Under the pieces are notes generated by a model that was given only the letters and a program-made list of their open reading frames with translations, did no database searches and had not been told where the DNA came from. From Chloroflexota bacterium (GTDB lineage Bacteria; Chloroflexota; Anaerolineae; Anaerolineales; Villigracilaceae), in NCBI GenBank assembly GCA_021824575.1, contig JAKAKJ010000033.1, positions 40,146 to 104,145 of the forward strand: a DNA stretch of 64,000 nt, in the 5' to 3' direction. This document shows, in pieces, positions 1-9,212 of this stretch (position 1 is its first letter; each line of letters opens with the position of its first letter). Made by a program: the position numbers and the translations under genes.

Positions 1-1
1 G

Positions 2-124
2 GAGCGCGACGAAACCGCTTTTGAAAAAGCCCGCCCGCGCATTCGGTCTGAGTTCGTCAGCGGCAATTTGCAGGATGACAGCGTCACGCTGATTCTTGTG
101 ATTGCATCCCGGCCGCGTAATTGA
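2..124 (+). CDS. 3' end of an unidentified protein (partial)
   Basis: Reading frame 2 is open from the window edge to a TGA six bases before the next ATG and encodes about 40 C-terminal residues ending ...LILVIASRPRN. The other two frames are closed by stops. The fragment alternates charged and hydrophobic residues like the end of a soluble enzyme, but it is too short to assign to a family. Tight spacing to the membrane protein at 131 suggests co-transcription with the polysaccharide cluster. Confidence 0.55.
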   Translation, partial: ERDETAFEKARPRIRSEFVSGNLQDDSVTLILVIASRPRN

Positions 125-130
125 TCAGCC

Positions 131-2128
131 ATGAAAATTTTGCTTGACGCCATTCCATTCGTTGCCTGGACGTTGTTGTGGATCGCGGGCGGCTGGCTGC
201 TGGTCGCCTCGCTCTTTCGCCTGCGCGGCAGCGAGAATGCCATGATTGGTTTGGGAGTCGGCTTGGTTCTTCAAGCCTGGCTGGCGAATCTCCTTGCACG
301 CGCCTTGCCGGTCATGACCGCGTTCTGGCTTTCAGCCGCGCTGGTTTTTCTGGCTGGCATTATCTGTGCATTTATATTTCGCCGCGACCTGCAAATTGAG
401 TTTTCCTTATCGCAATGGTTGCTGCTCATTCTCCTGACCTTGTTGTTCAACTTCATCGGAAACGGTCTCGGCATTTTCGATGATTATCAGAATCTCCCGA
501 CTGTTTCCTTAATGGCAACTGGCGATATCCCACCGCATTTCGCGCTCAATCCATCGTTGAATTTTGGTTACCATTATTTATTGCTTTTGATCTCTGCGGA
601 GTTCATGCGGATGGCGCACATGTTTCCGTGGAGCGCACTCGATCTGGCGCGCGGTTTCATCCTCGCATTGCCGCTGATGCTTGCTGGTTTATGGGCCTAT
701 CGCCTCACGCGAAACCGCACCGCCGCTTTTCTGACAAGTTTCATGCTGGCGTTTGCTGGGGGCGCACGCTGGCTTTTACTTTTGATTCCCCAGCCGATTC
801 TCAATCTCATTTCATCCAACATCACGCTGATCGGTTCTGCCAGCACGACTGCATCAAATTTATCCGATGCACTACTCTCAAATTGGAAAATTGATGGAGC
901 CGGGCCGATTCCATTTCCATTTGCTTTTTATACCGGCATCAATCAGCCTTACATCATGGCATATACCGGCATTGCTGGTTCAGCCATTCTGATTATGCTG
1001 ATTCTTCTGATGACCGCTGGCCGCTGGCGTCATTGGAGCGCAGCAATTATTACTTCTATGTTGATTGCGGCTCTGGCGATTGCCAATGAAGTTTCGTTTG
1101 GTTTGATTGGTCTTAGCTTTCTTCTCGTCATCCTCACATGGATGATCGCAAATCGTTCATGGAAGTTACCGCGCGCGCTTTGGATTTGGATCGCGATTCT
1201 CAGCGCGGCGGGATTGGCGGCGCTCGTTCAAGGCGGGATGTTTACCGAAATCGTGCGCGCCCGCTTCCAGTCCGGGCCTGAAGCGGCCAGCTACTTCGAC
1301 GCGTCGCCCAGCTTCGTCTGGCCTCCGTCAATTATTTCCGCGCATCTCGGCTCATTATCCATTTTCAATTTATCACAATTAATCGCGGCGCTTGCCGAGA
1401 TTGGACCCATCATTTTGGTCACGCCGCTCGTTTTGATTTGGGCGTGGAAATCTTTTCGACTGGGAAAATGGTTTGAAGCCGCGTTGATCGCGTCGTCGCT
1501 GTGGAGCGTGCCCGCGTTGTTTGTGGCATTCAAAGGCCCGTTATTCACAGCCACGCCGCGTTTGATGAGCGGATGGTTGTTCGCATGTATTTTGTACAGC
1601 GTGCCGCTGCTATGGATTTGGCTTCGCAAACGAAGCGGAGCTTGGCAGGTTGTTGCATTGAGCGGTGGATTGGTAACGACCTTTGCAGGACTGATACTTT
1701 TCGGCGTTCAATTGGTCGCGATCCAAAAACCCATTTACACAACTTTCATCACGCCGATGGACGCGCAGATGTCGCAAAGCTATTGGAATAAATTGCGGCC
1801 CGATGCCTTGATCTTCGATCCGACGGTTTACCGCGCACCCACTGTCTTTGGACGGTTCACAGATTCATCGCCATCGTGGTATCAAACGTCGCCGGAATTT
1901 CAGGCCTTGGCCAGCGCACCCGATCCGTTCAAACTTCGCGCGGCGGGATTCGATTACACGTATTTTGACAGCGATTACTGGAACAACATGACGCCTGCCG
2001 AACAAGCCTTGTTCAAAAATGAATGTGTAAAACAAATCGCGCAAACGAATGGCATTCACAGCGAAAAAGATTATCGCAAGGATTTCCGCCGCTTGCTGGA
2101 TATTCGCGATTGCAAACAAACACCCTGA
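131..2128 (+). CDS. Polytopic membrane protein, GT-C (GT39-like) glycosyltransferase candidate
   Basis: A 665-residue protein with about a dozen hydrophobic segments and a soluble C-terminal domain of roughly 110 residues. The first large extracytoplasmic loop carries the acidic motif FDDYQNLP followed by GDIPPH, the position where GT-C enzymes such as PMT/ArnT-type transferases have their catalytic acidic residue. It is a clear paralogue of the protein at 3787, with the same length, the same DDY...PPH loop, and the same tail pattern (VFGRF, then DP, then a C-terminal ...LLDI.DC). GT-C members use lipid-linked sugar donors outside the membrane. The donor here cannot be read from sequence. Fold assignment is by motif and topology only. 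Confidence 0.7.
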   Translation: MKILLDAIPFVAWTLLWIAGGWLLVASLFRLRGSENAMIGLGVGLVLQAWLANLLARALPVMTAFWLSAALVFLAGIICAFIFRRDLQIEFSLSQWLLLILLTLLFNFIGNGLGIFDDYQNLPTVSLMATGDIPPHFALNPSLNFGYHYLLLLISAEFMRMAHMFPWSALDLARGFILALPLMLAGLWAYRLTRNRTAAFLTSFMLAFAGGARWLLLLIPQPILNLISSNITLIGSASTTASNLSDALLSNWKIDGAGPIPFPFAFYTGINQPYIMAYTGIAGSAILIMLILLMTAGRWRHWSAAIITSMLIAALAIANEVSFGLIGLSFLLVILTWMIANRSWKLPRALWIWIAILSAAGLAALVQGGMFTEIVRARFQSGPEAASYFDASPSFVWPPSIISAHLGSLSIFNLSQLIAALAEIGPIILVTPLVLIWAWKSFRLGKWFEAALIASSLWSVPALFVAFKGPLFTATPRLMSGWLFACILYSVPLLWIWLRKRSGAWQVVALSGGLVTTFAGLILFGVQLVAIQKPIYTTFITPMDAQMSQSYWNKLRPDALIFDPTVYRAPTVFGRFTDSSPSWYQTSPEFQALASAPDPFKLRAAGFDYTYFDSDYWNNMTPAEQALFKNECVKQIAQTNGIHSEKDYRKDFRRLLDIRDCKQTP

Positions 2129-2215
2129 GTTTCGGGACGCGGATTTTTAGTTTGGGGGCTATCGAGACAGAATTTCATCCGCGTTCATCAGCGCTCGTCA
2201 GCGCCCTTTTTCAAT

Positions 2216-3661
2216 TTATACAAATTTTATTCTTCTGGCCGCGAAAGCCACCATTCTCAATAATAACATTCCATGCTTCCAGCGCGAAATATTTGTCGAG
2301 CCGTAGGTCCGCTCGCGATATCGGATCGGGATATCAACGATTTTGCGGTTGAGTTTTGCCGCGCCGAAGATGAGATCGTAATCACCGAACGGATCGAACT
2401 CGCCGAAATAACTTCGGTTGACGGCGATCATTTCATAGTCTTTGCGCCATAAAACTTTTGTGCCGCACAATGTGTCTTTGATGGGCTGACCCAAAATCCA
2501 CGAAAAGGCAAGACTAAAAAATTTGTTGCCGAGAAAGTTCAAGCCCTGCATGGCTTCCTTTTCCATCGGGTAAATCAATCGCACACCGTTGATGAATTCG
2601 CCTCTGCTGGATCGAAGAGCTTCGTAGAAACGCGGCAGGTCTTCGGGCGGGACGGTTAAGTCTGCATCCAAAATCATCAACACATCGCCTTTGGCTTCGG
2701 CGAAACCGAGTCGCACCGCGTCGGCTTTGCCAATGCCGGTTTGACGGAGCAGCCGGCTCTTCGTCCCGGGATGAGCCGACATTTCGCGTTCGATGGCCGC
2801 GTACGTATCATCGTGCGAATGTCCCTCGACGAAAACAAGCTCCATGTCGCTTCCCATTTTGGGAGTCCGCTCGAAGATGGCTTTGATATTTCCGGACTCG
2901 TTGCGCGCCGGAATAATCACGGAAATCATTGGCTCTTCACGAAGTGGTTCAGCTTGCGGTCTTGCAATCACAAAATTTGAAAGTGCAAACTCTTTGAACG
3001 GCCAAAGCCGAACGAGAAATTTATTCGCAAAACTGCCAAGTGGCAAAGGCCAAAGAATTTCATGCCAGCTTCGGATGACATCAAAGCCTGCCAGGTTCAA
3101 CATGCCGCGCACGTCAATGGGCGTCATCCAATTTTGCGGCAGCATCGGCGCGGCGAGGTTAAATTGCTGTGCGATCGTCAGTGGAAGCTGCCAAAGCCTG
3201 CTATAGAAATTGATAATGACGCGAGTGGACGGAGTACATAAATGACGAATTTGATCGAACGCGCATTGGATGTCCCACAGATCATTGACCGTGTCTGAAA
3301 AAATGATGGCGTCGAACGTTCCTTCCACGGACGAGAGATCGTGCGCGTCGGCCTGGATGAAATCCAGCTCTGGATGCTTTTCCCGTCCGCGCCGAATCAT
3401 CTCGGCGGAAAAATCCACGCCGACGCCGCGCGCCGGATCGAGCGAAGCGAGCAAATCGCCCATGCCGCAGCCGATCTCCAGCACGCGCTGTCCCGGGCTG
3501 ATGAGGAAGCGATAAATCCCGCCAAGCCTGCGATGGTAAAAGCTGCCCCAACCGCGCCAATTGTCGCGCTTGCGCGCCACATTGTCCCAGTGAGCGATAT
3601 GGGTCTGCTGATATTTGGATTCCTCATAGCCGATGAAATGATCTTGAGAAGGACTGTTCAT
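2216..3661 (-). CDS. Fusion of SAM-dependent methyltransferase and GT2 glycosyltransferase
   Basis: 481 residues. Residues about 40-230 form a class I methyltransferase with SAM motif I VLEIGCGMGD at 60-69 and a post-I acidic VGVDFS. Residues about 245-455 form a GT-A, family 2 (DPM1/polyprenyl-phosphate type) transferase starting ISVIIPARNESGNI, with the metal-binding DAD at 332-334 and a C-terminal RERTYGSTNISRWKHG stretch typical of that subfamily. One polypeptide therefore joins a methylation and a sugar-transfer step, presumably on the same glycan or lipid carrier. It is the only minus-strand gene in the first 44 kb and sits between the two paralogous GT-C genes, convergent with 131 and divergent from 3787. 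The acceptors are unknown. Confidence 0.8.
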   Translation of the reverse strand: MNSPSQDHFIGYEESKYQQTHIAHWDNVARKRDNWRGWGSFYHRRLGGIYRFLISPGQRVLEIGCGMGDLLASLDPARGVGVDFSAEMIRRGREKHPELDFIQADAHDLSSVEGTFDAIIFSDTVNDLWDIQCAFDQIRHLCTPSTRVIINFYSRLWQLPLTIAQQFNLAAPMLPQNWMTPIDVRGMLNLAGFDVIRSWHEILWPLPLGSFANKFLVRLWPFKEFALSNFVIARPQAEPLREEPMISVIIPARNESGNIKAIFERTPKMGSDMELVFVEGHSHDDTYAAIEREMSAHPGTKSRLLRQTGIGKADAVRLGFAEAKGDVLMILDADLTVPPEDLPRFYEALRSSRGEFINGVRLIYPMEKEAMQGLNFLGNKFFSLAFSWILGQPIKDTLCGTKVLWRKDYEMIAVNRSYFGEFDPFGDYDLIFGAAKLNRKIVDIPIRYRERTYGSTNISRWKHGMLLLRMVAFAARRIKFV

Positions 3662-3727
3662 GATCCCTGTAACCGAACTTGAAAATGAACTTTATTTTAC
3701 GCGTGAACATGGACTCCGAACAGCCCG

Positions 3728-3776
3728 AAATTCATCTTCGTATATAATCGAACCATTCATGAATTGTCGAATTCAG
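3728..3776 (+). promoter_or_regulatory. Candidate promoter/operator between divergent genes
   Basis: TATAAT lies at 3743-3748, preceded by an AAATTCA half-site (3728-3734) and followed by the palindromes ATTCATGAAT (3755-3764) and TGAATT-N4-AATTCA (3760-3775). No good -35 box is visible. The AATTCA half-site also occurs next to the -10 boxes at 5842 and 34356. An AGGTGA sequence at 3775-3780 could serve as ribosome binding site for the GTG start at 3787. Confidence 0.35.
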
Positions 3777-3786
3777 GTGATGTGCC

Positions 3787-5805
3787 GTGTATTGGAATAG
3801 AACTGGCAGTATTCTCGATCCGCTAATCTTCATTATTTTGTCCCTTGGCTGGATTATCGGCGGCTGGCTTCTGGTTCGCCGCAGTGGACGATTTTCCAAA
3901 CGCGAACAGCTTGTTGCCGGTATGGCATCCGGCTTGCTGCTTTACATCATGCTTGGCAATGCCGTTGCTCATTTCCTGCCGTTGTATTTTGCGTTTGCCT
4001 TGACGTCCATCTTGATATTGCTCTTCGGTGTTTGGGTATCGAGAAATTTCAAATTTGCCTGGCCTGAACTAATCGCGCCATCTGTGTATTTTCCAATTGC
4101 GGCAATGATGGTAATGACGGGGTTATTCACTTTGATTTTGCGCGGCCTCGGCGTTGGCGACGATTACGCTCATCTGCCGCTGGTCTCTTCGATGGCCGCC
4201 GGGGATTTTCCGCCACATTATTCGCTTCATCCTGAAATCTTTCTTCCGTATCATTACGCTCTGGACTTGTTTGCCGCGACCGCGGTTCGAATCGGCGGAT
4301 TTTTTCCGTGGAGCGCCTGGGACATCAGCCGGGCGTTTGTCCTTTCGTTGACTCTCACCTGCGCGTGGATATGGTTGCGCCGAATCACGCGCAGCAAAGT
4401 CGGGGCTTATCTCGGTTCTGGCCTCATCGCATTTGGGATGGGAACGCGCTGGTTATTGGCTCTACTTCCCAAAGCATGGATCGCAAATATTTCTTCGGAT
4501 ATTCAGATCATCGGTTCCTCTGCCGCGACAGGCGATACGCTCGCCAAAGCTCTTTTCCGCTCGTGGGTAATTGATGGCGGGCCTCCGGTTCCAATTCCGT
4601 TTGCATTTGCGAATGGAATTCTCAATCCGTTGACTTACGATTGGGCTGGCGCTGCCTCCCTGCCTTTGCTTGCCATGATTTTGATCCTCATGATCGCCAG
4701 CCGCCGAGCCTTGAGGCCAGTCGGACTTTTATTGCTGGGAGTTGCGATTTTGTCCCTGGCGCTGAGCGCCGAGCATATTTTTGTCCTGCTGACTGTTGGA
4801 GGCGGCCTGGCGGCTTTCATAAATATCCTTCATCTACAAACACCGCCAAGAAAAATCCTGGCATCGTTTTCGGGACAATTTCTTTTCGTCGCTCTGATTG
4901 CTGCTTTGCTAAGTTTCGTTCAAGGCGGCGTAATAACCGAATTTGTCAGGACGCGCATCACGGGTCAAGCCGGGGTGACTGCCGCGGGCACAAGCGTATT
5001 TTCATTGCGCTGGCCGCCTGTATTCTATGACAGCCATTTTGGAAGCCTGTCCATAACGAGCTGGAGGCAACTTATAGTTCTTCTTGCAGAAGGCGGCCCG
5101 ATTCTCTTTTTGTTCCTGATCGTGATTTACAGAATGAGAAATGATTTTCGACATCATCGAACTTTTGAGTTTGGTCTTGGTATCGCTTCATTTCTCAGTG
5201 TGATCATTCCTTTATTTGTCAGTTATTATGTGCAGCGCGACATCACGAGATTTACTGGATTCGGTCTCGATGCCTGGCTGTTATTGTCCATTCAGCCGCT
5301 TTGGAACTTTGTCAGGCGCGGACTTCTTTGGAAAAAGCTGGTGCTCGGATTCGGTTATGCGGTCACGGTCTTCGGCGGCATCGCCTTGTTCGCTTTACAA
5401 GCCACCGCCATCATCTCTCCAGAATCCTCCAGTTTTATTTCCAGCATGGACAGCCGGATTTCGCAAGCCTATTGGAATCGCCTTACGCCGCAAACGATGG
5501 TCTTTGACCCGATTGGCTTTCGCGGACAGACGGTGTTCGGTCGTCTCTCCATTGCTGCCACCAATGGCTTTACCATGAGCCAATTTGTCCCTTACCTCGC
5601 GGCTCCTGATCCACACGCTCTTCAAAAGCTTGGATTTGGTTATATTTATATTGATTTGAAATATTGGGAACGCCTCTCGCCGGAATATCAACAGGCGTTA
5701 GGCAGCTCATGCGCCAAAGTCATCAAAAGGTTGGAGCGTTATAACAGTGCGACTGGCGAACTTTCTGACTTCCGTGTTTTGATTGACATCACCAATTGCA
5801 AATAA
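3787..5805 (+). CDS. Polytopic membrane protein, GT-C-like, paralogue of 131
   Basis: 672 residues starting at GTG, with a plausible AGGTGA ribosome binding site upstream. It has many transmembrane segments and a first large loop GVGDDYAHLP...GDFPPHY that carries the acidic pair expected of GT-C transferases. The C-terminal soluble portion ends ...VLIDITNCK, matching the end of the protein at 131. The two proteins align along their whole length and probably arose by duplication, now separated by the divergent fusion gene. The role is inferred as transfer of a sugar from a polyprenyl carrier during polysaccharide or glycoprotein assembly. An alternative is an uncharacterised transporter-like membrane protein. 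Confidence 0.7.
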   Translation: MYWNRTGSILDPLIFIILSLGWIIGGWLLVRRSGRFSKREQLVAGMASGLLLYIMLGNAVAHFLPLYFAFALTSILILLFGVWVSRNFKFAWPELIAPSVYFPIAAMMVMTGLFTLILRGLGVGDDYAHLPLVSSMAAGDFPPHYSLHPEIFLPYHYALDLFAATAVRIGGFFPWSAWDISRAFVLSLTLTCAWIWLRRITRSKVGAYLGSGLIAFGMGTRWLLALLPKAWIANISSDIQIIGSSAATGDTLAKALFRSWVIDGGPPVPIPFAFANGILNPLTYDWAGAASLPLLAMILILMIASRRALRPVGLLLLGVAILSLALSAEHIFVLLTVGGGLAAFINILHLQTPPRKILASFSGQFLFVALIAALLSFVQGGVITEFVRTRITGQAGVTAAGTSVFSLRWPPVFYDSHFGSLSITSWRQLIVLLAEGGPILFLFLIVIYRMRNDFRHHRTFEFGLGIASFLSVIIPLFVSYYVQRDITRFTGFGLDAWLLLSIQPLWNFVRRGLLWKKLVLGFGYAVTVFGGIALFALQATAIISPESSSFISSMDSRISQAYWNRLTPQTMVFDPIGFRGQTVFGRLSIAATNGFTMSQFVPYLAAPDPHALQKLGFGYIYIDLKYWERLSPEYQQALGSSCAKVIKRLERYNSATGELSDFRVLIDITNCK

Positions 5806-5841
5806 AGGGGGAATACCTGCTCCAGGGTAAGAACATCGTGT

Positions 5842-5861
5842 TATAATTCAGTCGCTGAATT
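5842..5861 (+). promoter_or_regulatory. -10 box overlapped by AATTCA-N5-TGAATT palindrome
   Basis: TATAAT at 5842-5847 overlaps a perfect inverted repeat AATTCA-GTCGC-TGAATT (5845-5861), which ends 7 bases before the ATG of the MarR-type regulator. An operator on top of its own -10 box suggests autorepression. The same AATTCA-N5-TGAATT arrangement occurs at 34333-34349 next to the -10 of the sulfate-activation gene. Binding by this regulator is inference. Confidence 0.4.
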
Positions 5862-5868
5862 TTGAATT

Positions 5869-6348
5869 ATGGAAGATACGCACAACGAAACCATCCGCGA
5901 ATTGACCCTGCTCGAGCAGGTCGAGAGCGACCCGGATATCAACCAATCTGCCCTTGCCAACCAGCTTGGAGTCGCGGTTGGAACCGTCAACTGGCACCTC
6001 AAACGCTTGATTGCGAAGGGCTATGTCAAAGTCCAGCGCGCGGAGCGGAAAAAGTTGCGTTACATTATCACGCCCGAAGGTATTGCCTTACGCGCCCGCC
6101 TCACAGTGGATTACATCGAACATTCCCTCGACCTTTATCGTAAAACGCGCCAGCGCGTCAAAGAGCATTTGAATGCGATCCGCGCCGTAGGGATTGATCG
6201 CGTCCGCATTGTCGGCGATGGCGACGTAGCGGATATTTGCCGGCTTTCGTGCCTCGAGCAGGGATTTGCAGTTGTTCAAGACGACGACGCGCCCCGGCTG
6301 GAAATCAAGGGCTGGAAAGTCACCTTGAACATGGGAGAACATTCATGA
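5869..6348 (+). CDS. MarR-type winged-helix regulator of exopolysaccharide loci
   Basis: 159 residues. Residues about 12-75 form a winged helix-turn-helix (recognition helix around VAVGTVNWHLKRLIAKGYV). The C-terminal part (about 105-155) reads VRIVGDGDVADICRLSC..., resembling a small Rossmann-like nucleotide- or sugar-sensing segment. MarR-like proteins of this layout are known from bacterial EPS gene clusters (from memory, the EPS-associated MarR family). It is first in a run of overlapping genes: its TGA overlaps the ATG of the epimerase at 6345 (ATGA). A perfect palindrome over its -10 box suggests autoregulation. It probably controls the downstream sugar and export genes. Confidence 0.75.
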   Translation: MEDTHNETIRELTLLEQVESDPDINQSALANQLGVAVGTVNWHLKRLIAKGYVKVQRAERKKLRYIITPEGIALRARLTVDYIEHSLDLYRKTRQRVKEHLNAIRAVGIDRVRIVGDGDVADICRLSCLEQGFAVVQDDDAPRLEIKGWKVTLNMGEHS

Positions 6349-7376
6349 ATAATGATCGTCACATCTTGATTACCGGAGGCGCGGGCTACATCGGTTCGCT
6401 CCTGACCTCGGAACTGCTGAGGGCAAATTATCGCGTTACCGTGGCTGACAGTTTGCTCTTCGGCGGCGAGTCGCTGGTCCCGTTTTTTCATCATCCCAAT
6501 TTTCATTTTGTGAAAGCGGACGTGACCGAGCCGCGCGCCGTCAAGGACGCGGTGCGGAGCGAACATTCGTCAGGCGTGTTGTGGCCGCAACCTGACGCGA
6601 TCGTTCATCTCGCGGCGATTGTCGGCTTCCCCGCCTGCCAGGCGGTTGGACATCAGGTGGCGTGGAAGTACAACGTCGAGGCCACGAAAATGGTTTTTGA
6701 GCAGGCGTCCGATTTGGGCGTGGGGCGATTCGTGTTTGCGTCCACGTACAGCAACTATGGCTTGATGCCCGACGGCAAGCCTGTGACGGAAGAATCACCG
6801 CTCAATCCGCAATCGTTGTACGCCGAGACGAAGATTGCCGCGGAAGAATTTTTACTTGGGCAAAAAGACGCGCCCTCTGCGCCGCTATTGTTCCGTTTTG
6901 CGACGCTTTATGGAATTTCCCCGCGCACGCGCTTTGATTTGATCGTCAATCAATTCGTGCTGGATGCCTACACCAAGCACCAGTTGCTGATTTATCAGCG
7001 CGGCTATTCGCGTTCGTTCGTCCACGTGCGCGATGTGGTGCGCGGCATCATGATGGGACTCGACGCACCGCAGGAAAAAATCCGCGGGCAGGTTTACAAC
7101 CTCGGCACGGAAAGTGGCAATTACACCAAGGATCAAATTGTCAATCTTGTGCTGAAGCGCATGCCCGAAACGACAGTGGAATATAAGGATTTAACTTTCG
7201 GCGGCGATATGCGCGATATCACGGTTTCGTTTGCAAAAATCAAACGTGAGCTTGGTTTTGAAACAACGCTGGATGTTGATGATGGCATTCGGGAGTTGTT
7301 GTTTGCCATGAAGACTGGTTTGATACGCAATCCGCTCGATCAGCGTTATCGCAATGCCCAATTCATTGTTCAATAA
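6345..7376 (+). CDS. NAD-dependent epimerase/dehydratase (extended SDR)
   Basis: 343 residues from the ATG that overlaps the upstream stop (ATGA); a longer open frame upstream runs through the regulator gene and is rejected. It starts HILITGGAGYIGS, the NAD(P)-binding glycine motif of extended short-chain dehydrogenases, followed by HLAAIVGFPACQAVG, a Ser/Thr-rich catalytic stretch (FASTYSNYG) and YAETKIAAE containing the YxxxK pair. The family includes UDP-glucose 4-epimerase-like and nucleotide-sugar dehydratase enzymes. The substrate cannot be fixed. It is probably cytoplasmic and supplies an NDP-sugar to the glycosyltransferases around it. Confidence 0.85.
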   Translation: MNNDRHILITGGAGYIGSLLTSELLRANYRVTVADSLLFGGESLVPFFHHPNFHFVKADVTEPRAVKDAVRSEHSSGVLWPQPDAIVHLAAIVGFPACQAVGHQVAWKYNVEATKMVFEQASDLGVGRFVFASTYSNYGLMPDGKPVTEESPLNPQSLYAETKIAAEEFLLGQKDAPSAPLLFRFATLYGISPRTRFDLIVNQFVLDAYTKHQLLIYQRGYSRSFVHVRDVVRGIMMGLDAPQEKIRGQVYNLGTESGNYTKDQIVNLVLKRMPETTVEYKDLTFGGDMRDITVSFAKIKRELGFETTLDVDDGIRELLFAMKTGLIRNPLDQRYRNAQFIVQ

Positions 7377-7388
7377 TGGAGTTGATAT

Positions 7389-8360
7389 ATGACAGAAAAT
7401 TTTTGGCAAGGCAAGCGTGTGATTCTGACCGGCGGGGCGGGCTTCCTGGGTTCGTTTGTCACCGAGAAGCTCAAAAAGCGCGGCGCAACAGATATTTTTA
7501 TCCCGCATATTGAAAACTATAATCTTGTTGACCCAAATGATATTCGCCGCTTGTACAGTGATGCATTAAAAAATATTGATCCTCAAAACGTCATCATTAT
7601 TCACCTCGCTGCGAACGTGGGCGGAATTGGCGCAAACCGCGAACATCCTGCGGAATTTTTCTATGACAATCTGATGATGGGTGTGGAATTGATGCACCAG
7701 GCATATAAGAATGGCGTTGGAAAATTTGTCGCAATCGGTACAGTGTGCGCTTATCCAAAGTTCACGCCAGTGCCATTCAAGGAAGAAGATTTGTGGATCG
7801 GATATCCCGAAGAGACGAACGCGCCGTACGGTCTCGCCAAGAAAATGATGCTGGTGCAGGCGCAGGCATATCGTCAGCAATATGGATTTAATGCAATCTT
7901 CCTGTTGCCTGTGAATCTTTATGGCCCGCGCGATAACTTCAACTTGCAGACATCGCACGTGATTCCCGCGCTGATTCGCAAAGCAGTCGAAGCGACGGAG
8001 CGCGGCGACAAGGAATTGGCCGTCTGGGGTGATGGGTCGCCAACGCGCGAATTTTTATATGTCGAAGATGCTGCGGATGGAATCGTCACCGCCGCGGAAA
8101 AATATAACGGCTCCGAGCCGGTCAACCTTGGATCGGGCTACGAGATTTCGATCAAGAATCTAGCCGAGATGATCGTCCGTCAGACGGGATTTAGCGGAAA
8201 GCTCGTCTGGCAGACCGACAAACCAAACGGCCAGCCGCGCCGAGGTCTGGATGTGACGCGGGCAAAGGAATATTTCGGCTGGAGCGCGCACGTCCCGTTC
8301 GAAGAAGGGATGCGGCACACCATCGAATGGTTCAAAGAGAATCGTTCAAAGATCAAGTGA
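7389..8360 (+). CDS. fcl: GDP-L-fucose synthase-like NAD-dependent epimerase/reductase
   Basis: 323 residues with a GGAG ribosome binding site. Features are [10 protein letters not shown] at the N-terminus, the signature GTVCAYPKF that replaces the usual [15 protein letters not shown] with the catalytic Tyr-x3-Lys, and [11 protein letters not shown], where GDP-fucose synthases carry an active-site His. GTVC...YP and HVIPALI together point to the GDP-4-keto-6-deoxymannose epimerase/reductase group rather than general epimerases. The reaction would convert GDP-4-dehydro-6-deoxy-D-mannose to GDP-L-fucose using NADPH. No GDP-mannose 4,6-dehydratase is visible in the window, so a related substrate is possible. 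Three bases separate it from the exporter permease. Confidence 0.75.
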   Translation: MTENFWQGKRVILTGGAGFLGSFVTEKLKKRGATDIFIPHIENYNLVDPNDIRRLYSDALKNIDPQNVIIIHLAANVGGIGANREHPAEFFYDNLMMGVELMHQAYKNGVGKFVAIGTVCAYPKFTPVPFKEEDLWIGYPEETNAPYGLAKKMMLVQAQAYRQQYGFNAIFLLPVNLYGPRDNFNLQTSHVIPALIRKAVEATERGDKELAVWGDGSPTREFLYVEDAADGIVTAAEKYNGSEPVNLGSGYEISIKNLAEMIVRQTGFSGKLVWQTDKPNGQPRRGLDVTRAKEYFGWSAHVPFEEGMRHTIEWFKENRSKIK

Positions 8361-8363
8361 GTT

Positions 8364-9212
8364 ATGGCAAAGTCAATTGAGTTGATTCATCAACCGGAAA
8401 CAATTTATATCAAACCGTCGAGCGGACTGGCGGCGCTCAACCTGCGTGATCTTTGGACTTATCGTGAGCTGGTCTTCTTCATGATCTGGCGCGATATCAA
8501 AGTCCGTTATAAACAAACGATGCTTGGCGCGGCCTGGGCTGTGATTCAACCTGTGCTTACGATGCTGGTGTTCAACTTTGTGTTTGGCACGGTTGCCAAA
8601 GTCCCGACTGAGGGCATTCCATATCCGATCTTTTCGTACACTGCGCTTCTGCCGTGGGGGCTCTTCACCACTGCGCTCAATACCGCCAGCCGTTCGTTGA
8701 CATCCAATACAAGCATGGTGACGAAGATTTATTTCCCGCGGCTGGTCCTGCCGCTGGCGTCGGTGCTTGGCGGATTGGTGGACTTCACCATCGCGTTCAT
8801 GATCCTGATCGTTATGATGATCTACTACAAAGTGACGCCTACCGCTGCCATCTGGACTTTGCCGCTGTTCCTGATTCTGACAATCGTCACCGCGCTGGGA
8901 GTTGCACTGTGGCTTTCAGCGATCAATGTTCAATACCGTGACGTGAACTATGTGCTTCCGTTTCTAACGCAGTTCTGGCTGTTCCTCACGCCGGTTGCTT
9001 ATTCAGCGAAGATCATTTCAGCCAAATGGCAGATCGTTTATTCGCTTAACCCGATGGCTGGCGTGGTGAACGGATTTCGCTGGGCATTGCTTGGGACGAA
9101 TACCGGACCAAATTTGAACATGGCTATTTCAATTGCCATTTCCCTGACCTTCCTCATCAGCGGCCTGTTCTATTTCCGTTCGATGGAACGAACTTTTGCG
9201 GATACGATCTAA
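8364..9212 (+). CDS. wzm: ABC-2 type polysaccharide export permease (Wzm-like)
   Basis: 282 residues. The N-terminal part reads LRDLWTYRELVFFMIWRDIK, a signature of Wzm/TagG/KpsM export permeases, followed by about six transmembrane helices, with the loop PYPIFSYTALLPWGLFTTAL and the C-terminal segment SLNPMAGVVNGFRWALLG typical of the family. It exports a finished lipid-linked polysaccharide across the cytoplasmic membrane together with the ATPase encoded next. Its TAA shares one base with the ATG of that ATPase gene (TAATG), which indicates translational coupling. Confidence 0.9.
   Translation: MAKSIELIHQPETIYIKPSSGLAALNLRDLWTYRELVFFMIWRDIKVRYKQTMLGAAWAVIQPVLTMLVFNFVFGTVAKVPTEGIPYPIFSYTALLPWGLFTTALNTASRSLTSNTSMVTKIYFPRLVLPLASVLGGLVDFTIAFMILIVMMIYYKVTPTAAIWTLPLFLILTIVTALGVALWLSAINVQYRDVNYVLPFLTQFWLFLTPVAYSAKIISAKWQIVYSLNPMAGVVNGFRWALLGTNTGPNLNMAISIAISLTFLISGLFYFRSMERTFADTI

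Noticed and set aside
2129..2215. Terminator between convergent genes at 131 and 2216
   Set aside because: No stable stem with T run is seen; only an attcatccgcgttcatc-like stretch similar to one near 13710.
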